NCBI GenBank assembly: GCA_002501855.1
Contig: DAOM01000255.1
Location: 1 to 13,704 of the forward strand
From: Candidatus Nitrosopolaris nunavutensis
GTDB taxonomy: Archaea > Thermoproteota > Nitrososphaeria > Nitrososphaerales > Nitrososphaeraceae
Direction of reading: 5' to 3'
Length of the DNA: 13,704 nucleotides
Shown here: in pieces, positions 1 to 6,783 of the stretch
Position numbering within the stretch: the first letter of the stretch is position 1
Layout: every line of letters starts with the position of its first letter
Translations under genes and position numbers: made by a program
Notes under the pieces: generated by a model
The model's input: only the letters and a program-made list of their open reading frames with translations
Databases searched by the model: none
What the model was told of the DNA's origin: nothing

Positions 1-61
1 TCAGGTCCAAGAAAGGCTGTTAATGTTAGTGGTGGTCCTTACCAAATTCGTGCTATGTATG

Positions 62-421
62 TTATCTTGCGCGTGAAATCGAGACTTCTATGGTAGAAAC
101 ATTTCGCAGCCTTCCGTCCGGAGACTGCACCGGTTCAGATCCTATCTTTACGGGGCCAATTTTGTATCCTAGCATGTCCATCCTCTTGACGATTATCTGT
201 GCGACGTCCACGGCTCTGGTAATACTCTTTCCTCGAGCCTTTATAATCACGATCGGCTCATTAGCCAGTTGAACTAGCGTAGCCGTAACATAAGTCATCA
301 GAGGTTTTTTACCTACAAAAATCTCATTGCTTGCTTTATGTCCAGTAGGTGGGTTGCTAGTTGACATTGGTTTAGGATTTATCCCTTGCGCTGGAATATA
401 ATGTTTGTTGATTGATAACAT
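62..421 (-). CDS. albA: Alba family DNA/RNA-binding chromatin protein
   Basis: Alba is a small dimeric archaeal nucleoid protein that coats DNA and also binds RNA. The 119-aa product carries the whole family signature: FVGKKPLMTYV at residues 35-45, whose paired lysines (38, 39) match the DNA-contacting and acetylatable lysines of Sulfolobus Alba; VIIKARGKSITRAVD at 58-72; and the C-terminal VQSPDGRLRNVSTIEVSI at 98-115. The first 18-30 residues exceed the usual family length of 90-100 aa. ATG at 365-367 (residue 19) is therefore a credible alternative start, though the ATG at 419-421 sits one base after the stop of the upstream gene, which favours translational coupling. It is probably co-transcribed with the 76-aa gene at 423-653. 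Family identity is near certain; only the start is open. Confidence 0.95.
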   Translation of the reverse strand: MLSINKHYIPAQGINPKPMSTSNPPTGHKASNEIFVGKKPLMTYVTATLVQLANEPIVIIKARGKSITRAVDVAQIIVKRMDMLGYKIGPVKIGSEPVQSPDGRLRNVSTIEVSISRAR

Positions 422-422
422 G

Positions 423-653
423 TTATTCGTTCTGAGAATATTTTTTCAATATTGTTTCAATGTCAGATGGGTTTGCAGAAATTTCTCTTACAGCGTCAGC
501 GTTTTCGACTTCATAGCAGTGAAGCAGTTCTTCTTCGTCTTTGTAGAATAGAAAAACTTTGTCTTCAAAAAGACAATGATATAACTGATTAATGATCATC
601 TTTTCTGGTTTCAATTTAACGCCATCCGACTGAACCGTAACAGGATATTCCAA
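423..653 (-). CDS. Small unknown protein upstream of Alba
   Basis: I do not recognise the family. The 76-aa product is acidic toward its C-terminus, has two Cys (28 and 46) that do not form a CxxC, and reads as a compact alpha/beta protein with no signal peptide or membrane segment. The start is TTG at 651-653. There is no in-frame ATG near it, and the tract KVFLFYKDEEELLHCYEVEN looks like folded coding sequence. Its stop lies one base before the long Alba start, so the two genes probably form an operon with this one first. A role tied to Alba or to nucleic acids is only a guess from position. Confidence 0.7.
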   Translation of the reverse strand: MEYPVTVQSDGVKLKPEKMIINQLYHCLFEDKVFLFYKDEEELLHCYEVENADAVREISANPSDIETILKKYSQNE

Positions 654-1140
654 CTTGAAGAGAGTATAGCAACATCTGAAAACAAAAACTTATCTAAAAG
701 CAGTAGAGGAATTACCTCCAACAACGTCCCCTCATTTCATTTTTCGGGGGGTGGATTGCCCCGATTTAGTTCTGTATGTTTCATTATTCATAAGGTCTAT
801 TAAATCGCTTAAGGAATGTAAAACGAACTACCTTGAACGTAACCAAGAGAGTATATTTATTTTTCTAATGTGGGTGAATAGCAGCTCTGAAATGCATGTC
901 CTGAACTATCAAAAACATAGGGCTCTGTCGATAATATCACATCTAACCGAAACTGTAAAATTAATTCTGGATCCGTTGAGTGGAAGAGCGAGAACCGTAG
1001 CTAAAATATCGAAACCAGACTAGTTAAAGTCAGAGCGCCGAGGATAAAGTGTCTGATTTGAAGAGTAACTCAGATCAAACTGCGATACTGGATCTCATTA
1101 TATATCTATTCGACAGGTCTGTTGTCTTGACGACATTATA
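654..1140. other. Gene-poor stretch between the Alba operon and the sortase gene
   Basis: This 487-base stretch has no gene I can defend. It holds an open frame at 751-1023 (plus, GTG start after a G-run, 90 codons) and the beginning of another at 1049-1270 whose second half only mirrors the opposite-strand sortase gene. Neither product shows a family motif. The C-run and G-run at 727-731 and 746-750 could pair weakly. The right end is the 3' flank of the minus-strand gene at 1141-2205, and the left end should contain the promoter of the Alba operon. I could not pick out a convincing TATA box there. Confidence 0.4.
751..1023 (+). CDS. Doubtful 90-aa open frame
   Basis: This is an open frame with a GTG start and a G-rich stretch directly before it. 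The predicted protein has a central hydrophobic stretch (residues 34-42) and a basic C-terminus ending KISKPD. I recognise no domain. It lies where no other gene competes, so it could be a small lineage-specific gene, but the amino-acid make-up is ambiguous and there is no clear TATA box. Treat it as a candidate only. Confidence 0.22.
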   Translation: MDCPDLVLYVSLFIRSIKSLKECKTNYLERNQESIFIFLMWVNSSSEMHVLNYQKHRALSIISHLTETVKLILDPLSGRARTVAKISKPD

Positions 1141-2205
1141 CTACGGTGATCCCGTCGACTCTGAAGAAGCATCATCAGCAGCCGAAGCAGCTGAGATACT
1201 CGAGGTGTTGCATAGCTGTGCCTCATTTCTGGCCCTTTTACTCTCAAGAGAAACGACACTAGCAAGGTAGATCCCCAACCAGGGAAGAAACATAATCTCG
1301 CCTGCAAGGGAATGAAATGTCTCCCATTCCGCAACATTGGTAGTTATTATCAACGCAAACAATGACAACGATATTATGCGTATTACATTAACAGAAGCAG
1401 TTCCTATAACTCCAAGCCCAAAGTAGACGAGTTTCCTCCCGATTGGGATATCCATCTTGAGAAGGAAGGCAAGCATCACTAGACTGTAAATAATCATACT
1501 GTGGACGCCAGCAGATGGCCAGAATACCTTTAGCGCAAAATGTCCATGCAAGCCGTTTAACATTAGGAGATTACCTTGCGCGGTGGCCGGAACGCCTGGC
1601 CCCAGACTCATCAAATGGCTATCAATGAGTCTAATGACCCACTGATCTATCTGCAGGTAAGAAGGGACAATGATTTGTAGCGGTCCCAGACTGTCATATG
1701 GGAAGAATGCATCAAGCGAAAGAATCAAGGCACTACCCGCTAGATAAATCGCCCCTGCGGAAGCGATTTTATGCCATTTTTTTCCAAATAATACAATCTG
1801 CGACGAAAGCACGTAGATAGCCATTACTAGAAAGTCCCACATCCAAGTCCAACTATCGACAAGTTGGACCTTGTAGAATGGCGCGGCGGATATTATCGAA
1901 TCTCTAAGTCCCAGGGGCAATGCAATAAAATATCCAATTGTAAGAGCAGATAGGCAGATCACAAGGTAGTATTTTTTTCTATAAACATTGAGTTGGAGTC
2001 CCCATATTTCTGCTGAAATGAAGGCCAGAGCGAATAAGAATCCTCCCCGACCTTCATTCCATGACAGGTTAAACGTACTAGGATAGGCGATCATCGAAAA
2101 GAGAATGGGTGCAACTAGAACGAGTATGACGGCTAAGTTTGGACTTAGCCCAAAAATTTGGTTGCTCTTACCACCGCAAAGTGCCCGTTTGCTTTTATCG
2201 AACAA
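1141..2205 (-). CDS. Exosortase/archaeosortase-family membrane protein (thaumarchaeosortase-like), Cys-to-Ser
   Basis: Archaeosortases are polytopic membrane enzymes that cleave C-terminal sorting signals of surface proteins and link them to lipid. The 354-aa product has roughly eight hydrophobic segments between residues 22 and 320. The active-site landmarks come in the family order: WPSAGVHS at 229-236 in place of the usual C-S-G-I-x-S block, NVIRI with Arg276, and FHSLAGE with His298. The nucleophile position is Ser231 rather than Cys. The three Cys present (10, 84, 332) lie outside these blocks. The last 35 residues are a Ser/Ala/Asp-rich, probably cytosolic tail. The start is TTG at 2203-2205; an AT-rich TATA-like box at 2232-2243 would give a leader of about 10 bases, which supports it. 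It stands alone, with no obvious sorting-signal substrate next to it. Family placement is good; activity is uncertain because of the Ser. Confidence 0.82.
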   Translation of the reverse strand: MFDKSKRALCGGKSNQIFGLSPNLAVILVLVAPILFSMIAYPSTFNLSWNEGRGGFLFALAFISAEIWGLQLNVYRKKYYLVICLSALTIGYFIALPLGLRDSIISAAPFYKVQLVDSWTWMWDFLVMAIYVLSSQIVLFGKKWHKIASAGAIYLAGSALILSLDAFFPYDSLGPLQIIVPSYLQIDQWVIRLIDSHLMSLGPGVPATAQGNLLMLNGLHGHFALKVFWPSAGVHSMIIYSLVMLAFLLKMDIPIGRKLVYFGLGVIGTASVNVIRIISLSLFALIITTNVAEWETFHSLAGEIMFLPWLGIYLASVVSLESKRARNEAQLCNTSSISAASAADDASSESTGSP

Positions 2206-2550
2206 GTCCTGGTTCTAGTGTTCATTAGTCGAAAATAAATTTGTTCTACAGAAGAGTTTCTGCGTGGTGTTTATAGACAGCAACTATTATACCAATTTGT
2301 CTATCTTGATAATAAGCAGAATTGAAATCTAGAAAATTAAGTGGAGATTCTACTTCTATTACTATTCATATAAGACTGCATCCATTTTTCATGGCATACA
2401 ACGTATTGAACGAACTTTTTTCGAAACTTGGCCGCAGGTATTTACCCTGTGTATTGTCCCACTCTGAATTAAAGGCTACACCAGCTGTTTCTTATCCTGA
2501 TCTATCTACGCTGATAATCAGGTTGCCTGACTCACTGAAACTTATTAAAA
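2206..2550. other. Intergenic region upstream of the sortase gene
   Basis: The left end (2206-2245) is the promoter of the minus-strand sortase gene. The remainder is AT-rich. An open plus-strand frame from a TTG at 2322 runs 93 codons and overlaps the end of the DUF99 gene. It shows no motif and no promoter, so I do not call it. The right end is the 3' flank of the DUF99 gene. I see no RNA gene or long repeat. Confidence 0.4.
2232..2243 (-). promoter_or_regulatory. TATA-like box of the sortase gene
   Basis: On the minus strand this reads CAAATTTATTTT, 27-38 bases before the TTG start at 2205. That is the spacing expected for a nearly leaderless archaeal transcript. Confidence 0.45.
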
Positions 2551-3177
2551 TTATCGACTACTTCTACGGATACTGGCACGCGCAGCAAGTTTTGCTATTC
2601 TGATCGGCTCTGGAATAGAACCTTGGAGGGTAAACGAATTAACTATCGCGGAGGCTTCTTTTGAGCTTAGCCCCCAGTACCGCAGAAAGACAAACTTACC
2701 AGTCTTTAAGAGAATTTGATCTCTCTGTCCTAGGTTACGATATTGTTCTAATTTTGGCTTCGAGTCGTTGGGAAAATGACGTTGTATAGTCCCTTCAAGT
2801 CCTTCCGAGTCCTTGAATGTTATCGCAATAACTGGGACACCGGTCTTTTCTCTAATTTCTTCCCCGTGTATTATGTTGTACATGCTAATAATAAGGCCGT
2901 GAAGCATTATGCAATTAACGTCGTTCCTTTTTAATGACCTAATCATGGTCAAGATGTTTTGTGTAGAATCATTGCCTCTAATCGTGACGGTACCAAAAAC
3001 CATACCATCAATTATCAGATCCCGGCGCATTACTACCCCGGCAAGTGTGGAAGTCGCGCAGGATTTCTTGAAGCTTTCCGCTATTCCAAATACTCGGATG
3101 CCTTTTTTCTCCGCGTGAAACCTCGTCCAGCGGCTTCCTGCGTCACTGTGTTTGAAGGGCAGAATAGAATTGGACAC
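2551..3177 (-). CDS. DUF99 (UPF0215) family protein, RNase H-fold endonuclease V relative
   Basis: DUF99 proteins are widespread in archaea and structurally related to endonuclease V. A nuclease activity on deaminated DNA (endonuclease dU) has been described for a member, so a DNA-repair role is possible. The 208-aa product has the N-terminal strand IRVFGIAESFKK (27-38), corresponding to the usual RVLGIDD block, then LAGVVMRRDLIIDGMVFGTV (46-65), IRGNDST (66-72), the helix-strand tract VNCIMLHGLIISMYNI (87-102), and a C-terminal helical region after residue 150. The expected aspartates in the first block are replaced by Ala32-Glu33. The start is GTG at 3175-3177, with a TATA-like GTTAAATAG on the minus strand at 3214-3222. 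No partner gene is adjacent. Confidence 0.85.
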   Translation of the reverse strand: MSNSILPFKHSDAGSRWTRFHAEKKGIRVFGIAESFKKSCATSTLAGVVMRRDLIIDGMVFGTVTIRGNDSTQNILTMIRSLKRNDVNCIMLHGLIISMYNIIHGEEIREKTGVPVIAITFKDSEGLEGTIQRHFPNDSKPKLEQYRNLGQRDQILLKTGKFVFLRYWGLSSKEASAIVNSFTLQGSIPEPIRIAKLAARASIRRSSR

Positions 3178-3213
3178 AAGTCTGTATTACTGAGTGGCTG
3201 TTAACAGACTTTC

Positions 3214-3222
3214 CTATTTAAC
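3214..3222 (-). promoter_or_regulatory. TATA-like box of the DUF99 gene
   Basis: The minus-strand reading GTTAAATAG lies 37-45 bases before the GTG start at 3177, implying a leader of roughly 15 bases. Confidence 0.35.
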
Positions 3223-3401
3223 TGCGACCCAGGCCTCGGTTACGATTTGTGATGTACTCCAAGGTTACCATGACTACTCCTCGTTTGTCTAAACCCAAAC
3301 CTTAACTCAGACGTCATAATCCACATAGGCATAGCCGTCAGGGATGAAAGATTTTTGATGAGTAACTCTTACAGTGGAGTGTGAGTTCCTCTATTCTTTA
3401 C

Positions 3402-3734
3402 TTACTCCATGTTTGCTACGGTGGGCAGATTGTGAATAGAATCACCATTTTGGAGTTGTTCTTCATCCATCGTGAAAACGAAACGCGATCCTTCAAATTC
3501 TGCTGAACCAACTCTCTCCCAATTTATTTTATATTCATGAGTTAGTTGTTTACCAATAATTTTGATATTTGTCGGCAGACTGGAATAGAGTGTATCCACT
3601 TTTTGGGGATCCCTGGTTCCTAATAAGGATCTACGTCTTCTCATTAAATATTTAACTGCTACGTTCTTATGAGCATGCCCCTCCACAGGAATTTTTTCTC
3701 TCCCCGTGTCTATGGTGAATTGACGTTTTGCCAA
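3402..3734 (-). CDS. Unknown 110-aa basic protein
   Basis: I do not recognise the family. The product is rich in Lys/Arg, with a notable run YLMRRRRSLLGTRDPQK at residues 29-45. The middle reads as alternating strands (TNIKIIGKQLTHEYKINWER, then SAEFEGSRFVFTMDEEQ). It has no Cys, signal peptide or membrane span. The basic run and beta-rich body would suit a nucleic-acid or ribosome-associated protein, but that is inference. The start is TTG at 3732-3734. The gene is separated by over 200 bases from the DUF99 gene downstream, so it is probably transcribed on its own. Confidence 0.6.
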   Translation of the reverse strand: MAKRQFTIDTGREKIPVEGHAHKNVAVKYLMRRRRSLLGTRDPQKVDTLYSSLPTNIKIIGKQLTHEYKINWERVGSAEFEGSRFVFTMDEEQLQNGDSIHNLPTVANME

Positions 3735-4020
3735 ACGGTGTGATTGACCGGCATTAATACAAAAGTTTTGTGGTCATAACATGGATACAAAATAGATAGC
3801 AAACAACGCGCATTTACCACGCGGCAGGGGGAGAGCATCAACATGACAAGTATTGAAGGATAAATGGTTATTTGGATCCCAAAGGTGGGAGACGATGCTG
3901 ACTGCGAGATTGGTACTCAGAACCAGGGGAGGACGCCAAAATTACGAATGTTCAAAAGTAATTTCGAAAACCTCACAAGGTATTTTATTCATCCAAATTC
4001 AAAGCAATTGAGTAAATTTA
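3735..4020. other. Intergenic region with one doubtful small frame
   Basis: This region lies between two minus-strand genes. It contains the presumed promoter of the 110-aa gene near its left end and a plus-strand frame of 57 codons from ATG 3864 to TGA 4035-4037, which overlaps the last bases of the 57-aa minus-strand gene. That frame encodes an unrecognised soluble peptide (beginning MVIWIPKVGDDADCEIG) and lacks a visible TATA box. No repeats or RNA genes are evident. Confidence 0.35.
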
Positions 4021-4037
4021 CTAATTGCTCGGACTGA
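3864..4037 (+). CDS. Doubtful 57-aa open frame
   Basis: An ATG-initiated frame of 57 sense codons in otherwise empty DNA. The product contains two Cys and has a balanced charged/hydrophobic make-up, but no motif that I know. It converges on and overlaps by 17 bases with the minus-strand 57-aa gene. Without a promoter or a known family it remains a candidate only. Confidence 0.2.
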   Translation: MVIWIPKVGDDADCEIGTQNQGRTPKLRMFKSNFENLTRYFIHPNSKQLSKFTNCSD

Positions 4038-4194
4038 CTCCAATCTCTAAAGTATGCTTGAATGGTGTAACGCCCTGAGAATTAGTGGGGCTTGCTGCGT
4101 AGCCAGTAACAATTTTGGATGAGGCGTCGTTGTTAACGCTATTAGCAAGACCGGGATTGATCCAACCACAATCATCGTCAGGACTATCAGCCAT
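4021..4194 (-). CDS. Unknown 57-aa acidic small protein with its own promoter
   Basis: ATG at 4192-4194 to TAG at 4021-4023 gives a 57-aa protein beginning MADSPDDDCGWINPG and ending LEIGVSPSN. It is acidic at the N-terminus, has a single Cys (residue 9), and is rich in Asn, Ser and Gly with no membrane segment. I recognise no family. A strong archaeal TATA box (ATTTATATAC, minus strand 4229-4238) lies 35-44 bases before the ATG, predicting a leader of about 10-15 bases, so promoter and start agree. A competing longer frame over the same bases (4047-4307) encodes a hydrophobic peptide that looks like the out-of-frame mirror of this acidic gene. I therefore prefer this reading. Confidence 0.5.
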   Translation of the reverse strand: MADSPDDDCGWINPGLANSVNNDASSKIVTGYAASPTNSQGVTPFKHTLEIGVSPSN

Positions 4195-4228
4195 GTTGCC
4201 GTGTGCATATTCGTACTTCGGGACAACT

Positions 4229-4238
4229 GTATATAAAT
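4229..4238 (-). promoter_or_regulatory. TATA box of the 57-aa gene
   Basis: The minus-strand ATTTATATAC is one of the best TATA matches in the window and is correctly spaced for the ATG at 4194. Confidence 0.55.
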
Positions 4239-4471
4239 TTTCAAATTTCTTGGATTACGACGCGTCACGCGCGGGTTATTTACGATGATTCCATTTGTAG
4301 CGTTCAAATAAGTTACCTAGGTATCTCATTGATCACCACCCACGTATGAAAGAAGAATGTGAAGTGAAAGTATGCAGATCTGGTTGAGATATCTGCGTTC
4401 AGGCATATCAAATTTGGATTACTAACTGTTTGAGTGGAGCAATATGTCTTAGCTTACACCTACTCTAAAAA

Positions 4472-4487
4472 ATTGGTTTATACCAAT
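4472..4487. repeat. Palindrome ATTGGTTTATACCAAT upstream of sucC
   Basis: This is a perfect inverted repeat (6-bp arms, 4-base centre) about 40-55 bases upstream of the sucC TATA box. The dyad is the size of a winged-helix regulator operator. That role is inference; it could also be chance in AT-rich DNA. Confidence 0.4.
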
Positions 4488-4527
4488 CGCCACACCCTCG
4501 CAACTTAAAGCGCCGAAGAAAATAGGA

Positions 4528-4537
4528 TTATAAATAA
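4528..4537 (+). promoter_or_regulatory. TATA box of sucCD
   Basis: TTATAAATAA is centred about 32 bases before ATG 4565, so transcription would begin near 4558-4562, making the mRNA almost leaderless. This spacing decides the sucC start: the in-frame TTG at 4544 would lie upstream of the transcript. Confidence 0.65.
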
Positions 4538-4564
4538 GCGCATTTGAATGTCCTCTGCGCTTAC

Positions 4565-5668
4565 ATGAGATTGCTTGAATTTCAAGGAAAGGAACTTTTG
4601 TCGCAGTACGGTATCTCAGTCCCGGCAGCATCTCTCGTTAACTATAGGGATGAAGCCATTCAGGCCGCAACCAAACTCGGATATCCGGTGGTATTAAAGT
4701 CGCAACTTACGGTCGGCGGAAGGGGCAAGGCAGGTGCAATCTTAAAATGCAAAAGCGCCTCCGAACTTTTACCTAAATTCGACGACCTCATAAACAAGGA
4801 GGTAAAAGGCGAAATGCCTCGGGGGATTTTGGTTGAAGAGGTGGTAGACATAAAAAGCGAACTTTATTTATCTTTTTTTCTGAACAGAAGCAGGAGATGC
4901 TATTCATTAATTGCGTCAGCAGAAGGAGGAATAGAAATTGAAAGCGTGGACAACAAGGTAATATTTGATATCCCCTTAGAGGGATTATCTCCTGAGATTG
5001 CCGAGGGCGCAGCCCAGAAATTAGGTTTAATGGGCATCACACCAACCGCCTTTGTAGATTTTACAATGAAGCTCTCAAAATTGGTTATGGAAGAAGAGGC
5101 TGAGCTAGCGGAGGTCAATCCTATGGCCATGTTGAGTGACGGCTCTCTGATGGCACTAGACGCGAAAGTGATAATAGATGACAACGCGATGTTTAGACAT
5201 GCCGAACTAAAGAAGTACGAGCATATTTCCGAATTGGAGGAACAAGCCGGAAAGAGCGGCTTTTCATTGGTGGAACTGGATGGGAATATCGCCATCATTG
5301 GAAACGGGGCCGGCTTGGTAATGTCTACAGTTGACATGGTCACAGATGCAGGTGGTAAGGCTGGCTGCTTTCTTGACTTTGGAGGTGGAGCAACTACTGA
5401 GACGATTTATGAAGCGCTAACGGTCATTAGCAAAATAAGAAGGGTTCGAGGTATCCTGGTGAATCTTTTCGGCGGAATTGTAAAAACAAACTTAGTTGCT
5501 CAAGCAATACTGGATGCCTATAAAAATAATCTGATCGACGTACCCTTGTTCGCAAGGATCACCGGGGCAGAATCTGAAAAAGCCAAAGCAATGCTCGCTG
5601 GAAGCCAAGCGAAATTATATGACACGGTAGAAGAAGCCATACATGAGGTAGTTGACCAAGTTTCGTGA
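4565..5668 (+). CDS. sucC: Succinyl-CoA synthetase (ADP-forming) subunit beta
   Basis: With SucD this subunit converts succinyl-CoA, ADP and phosphate to succinate, CoA and ATP in the TCA cycle, in the cytoplasm. The 367-aa protein has the N-terminal family start LLEFQGKELLSQYGI, an ATP-grasp nucleotide-binding half with GGRGKAGA (near 51-58) and VEEVVDIKSELYLS (near 90-103), the Mg-binding tract ELAEVNPMAML (near 181-191), and the C-terminal CoA-ligase half with GNGAGLVMSTVDMV (near 247-260), FLDFGGGA and LFGGIVKTNLVAQAI (near 302-316). Length matches the family. I choose ATG 4565 over the TTG at 4544 because of the TATA box spacing and because homologues begin with M-x-L-x-E. sucD follows 18 bases downstream. 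Confidence 0.96.
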   Translation: MRLLEFQGKELLSQYGISVPAASLVNYRDEAIQAATKLGYPVVLKSQLTVGGRGKAGAILKCKSASELLPKFDDLINKEVKGEMPRGILVEEVVDIKSELYLSFFLNRSRRCYSLIASAEGGIEIESVDNKVIFDIPLEGLSPEIAEGAAQKLGLMGITPTAFVDFTMKLSKLVMEEEAELAEVNPMAMLSDGSLMALDAKVIIDDNAMFRHAELKKYEHISELEEQAGKSGFSLVELDGNIAIIGNGAGLVMSTVDMVTDAGGKAGCFLDFGGGATTETIYEALTVISKIRRVRGILVNLFGGIVKTNLVAQAILDAYKNNLIDVPLFARITGAESEKAKAMLAGSQAKLYDTVEEAIHEVVDQVS

Positions 5669-5670
5669 TA

Positions 5671-5680
5671 GAGAGGAGAG
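5671..5680 (+). promoter_or_regulatory. Shine-Dalgarno site of sucD
   Basis: The purine run AGAGGAGAGA precedes the GTG start at 5687 by about six bases, an internal-operon ribosome binding site that fixes the GTG as the start. Confidence 0.7.
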
Positions 5681-5686
5681 AAAATA

Positions 5687-6613
5687 GTGGATAAAGAATA
5701 CGACATATTTGAGATATTGGTCGGCAGGGAAGAAGATGAGGATTACAAGAAAAAACCTGTCATAATTCAAGGAATAACTGGGAGCTTTGGTTCCACCCAT
5801 TCTAGATTAATGACCGCCTATGGCACAAATATTGTGGCTGGTGTCACTCCTGGCAAAGGAGGCCAGACCTTTGAAGGAATTCCTGTATTTGACAATATGG
5901 CTGAAGCTGTTAAATCGACAGGGGCAAAAATTTCTGGGATGTTTGTACCTGCATCTTTTTTCCTTAACGCCGCAGAAGATGCCCTAGATAGTGGGATAAA
6001 ATTATTGGTAGCTGTCCCGGAGCATGTACCAATAAGAGATTCAATAAAAGTTTTAGAGTACGCGAAGACAAAGGGAGCAAAAATGGTGGGACCTAATACG
6101 CCTGGCGTAATCGTCCCCCAAGTTATGAAGGTTGGTATCATGCCGGCACAACCCTTTAAGGCAGGTGACACGGTAGTGTTTTCACGCAGCGGCACGTTAA
6201 TGTATGAGGTCTCTTATAACTTGACCAAGTCGGGATTCGGACAGAGGTTATGTCTTGGAATAGGTGGCGATCCCATAAACGGAACAAATCTAATCGAAGC
6301 TTTTAACATGATTAGGAATAAAGATGATGTTCGATCGGTGGTAGTCGTAGGCGAAATCGGCGGTGATGCTGAAGAACTACTTGCAGATTATTTGATCGAA
6401 ACAAGATTCCCCAAAGCTGTTATCGCGTATATCGCTGGGAGAGCTGCACCAAAAGAAAAGAGAATGGGACACGCTGGTGCGATCGTCTATGGAAACTATG
6501 GCTCAGCAGAATCAAAATTTATGAAATTTGAAAAGGCAGGTGTGCCAGTTGCGAAACGACCAGCTGAAGTGCCGAAATTACTCGCACAGAAACTACATTT
6601 GCAAGTAGAGTGA
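5687..6613 (+). CDS. sucD: Succinyl-CoA synthetase (ADP-forming) subunit alpha
   Basis: The alpha subunit binds CoA and carries the phosphohistidine intermediate. The 308-aa protein has the Rossmann CoA-binding entry VIIQGITGSFGSTHSRLM (25-42), GKGGQTFEGIPVFD, the tract MVGPNTPGVI, FSRSGTLMYEVS, GIGGDPINGTN, and the active-site block KEKRMGHAGAIV with the phosphorylated His at residue 262. The N-terminus before KKPVIIQG is about 12 residues longer than in typical bacterial SucD and is very acidic (IFEILVGREEDEDYKK), an oddity that may be lineage-specific. The start is GTG at 5687 with a good ribosome binding site. It is the second gene of the sucCD operon. The similar ATP-citrate lyase and malate-CoA ligase families are less likely given subunit lengths and the succinyl-type motifs. 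Confidence 0.96.
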   Translation: MDKEYDIFEILVGREEDEDYKKKPVIIQGITGSFGSTHSRLMTAYGTNIVAGVTPGKGGQTFEGIPVFDNMAEAVKSTGAKISGMFVPASFFLNAAEDALDSGIKLLVAVPEHVPIRDSIKVLEYAKTKGAKMVGPNTPGVIVPQVMKVGIMPAQPFKAGDTVVFSRSGTLMYEVSYNLTKSGFGQRLCLGIGGDPINGTNLIEAFNMIRNKDDVRSVVVVGEIGGDAEELLADYLIETRFPKAVIAYIAGRAAPKEKRMGHAGAIVYGNYGSAESKFMKFEKAGVPVAKRPAEVPKLLAQKLHLQVE

Positions 6614-6747
6614 GGCAAACAAACCATACACCGGCATATAAGGAAATTCTCTACGACACAAATTCTCCATCCACTAGTGGCTGCTCTCGCCTTTTTCGAT
6701 GTACCGAGATATGCGAAGAAACTAATGCTAAGACCAGCCCGATTAGA

Positions 6748-6757
6748 TTCATAAATG
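6748..6757 (+). promoter_or_regulatory. Possible TATA box of the zinc-ribbon/methyltransferase operon
   Basis: The sequence TTCATAAATG lies 27-36 bases before the TTG start at 6784, consistent with a near-leaderless transcript. It is a moderate match to the archaeal consensus. Confidence 0.35.
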
Positions 6758-6783
6758 CAATCAGGTGGGAATGTAGCTAGCTT

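Larger units (their letters stand above)
4195..4527. other. Divergent promoter region between the 57-aa gene and sucC
   Basis: The 57-aa gene is transcribed leftward and sucC rightward from this region. It holds the leftward TATA box (4229-4238), a short inverted repeat GCAGAT/ATCTGC (4374-4379 with 4391-4396), and a perfect 6-bp palindrome with a 4-base centre at 4472-4487. The sucC TATA box starts just after the right end. I see no gene of useful length in it. Confidence 0.5.

Noticed and set aside
1..93. Plus-strand open reading from the window edge to TAG at 91-93, possibly the end of a gene
   Set aside because: It overlaps the end of Alba antisense and shows no recognisable C-terminus; about 30 codons are too few to judge.
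1049..1270. 73-aa plus-strand frame
   Set aside because: Its second half is antisense to the Ser/Ala-rich tail of the sortase gene, and its Glu/Ala-rich pattern merely mirrors that tail.
2322..2603. 93-aa plus-strand frame from a TTG
   Set aside because: No motif or promoter, and it runs into the 3' end of the DUF99 gene on the opposite strand.
4047..4307. 86-aa minus-strand frame with a hydrophobic centre, superficially a small membrane protein
   Set aside because: It overlaps the better-supported 57-aa acidic gene in another frame, begins upstream of the TATA box, and its hydrophobicity is explained by reading Asp- and Asn-rich codons out of frame.
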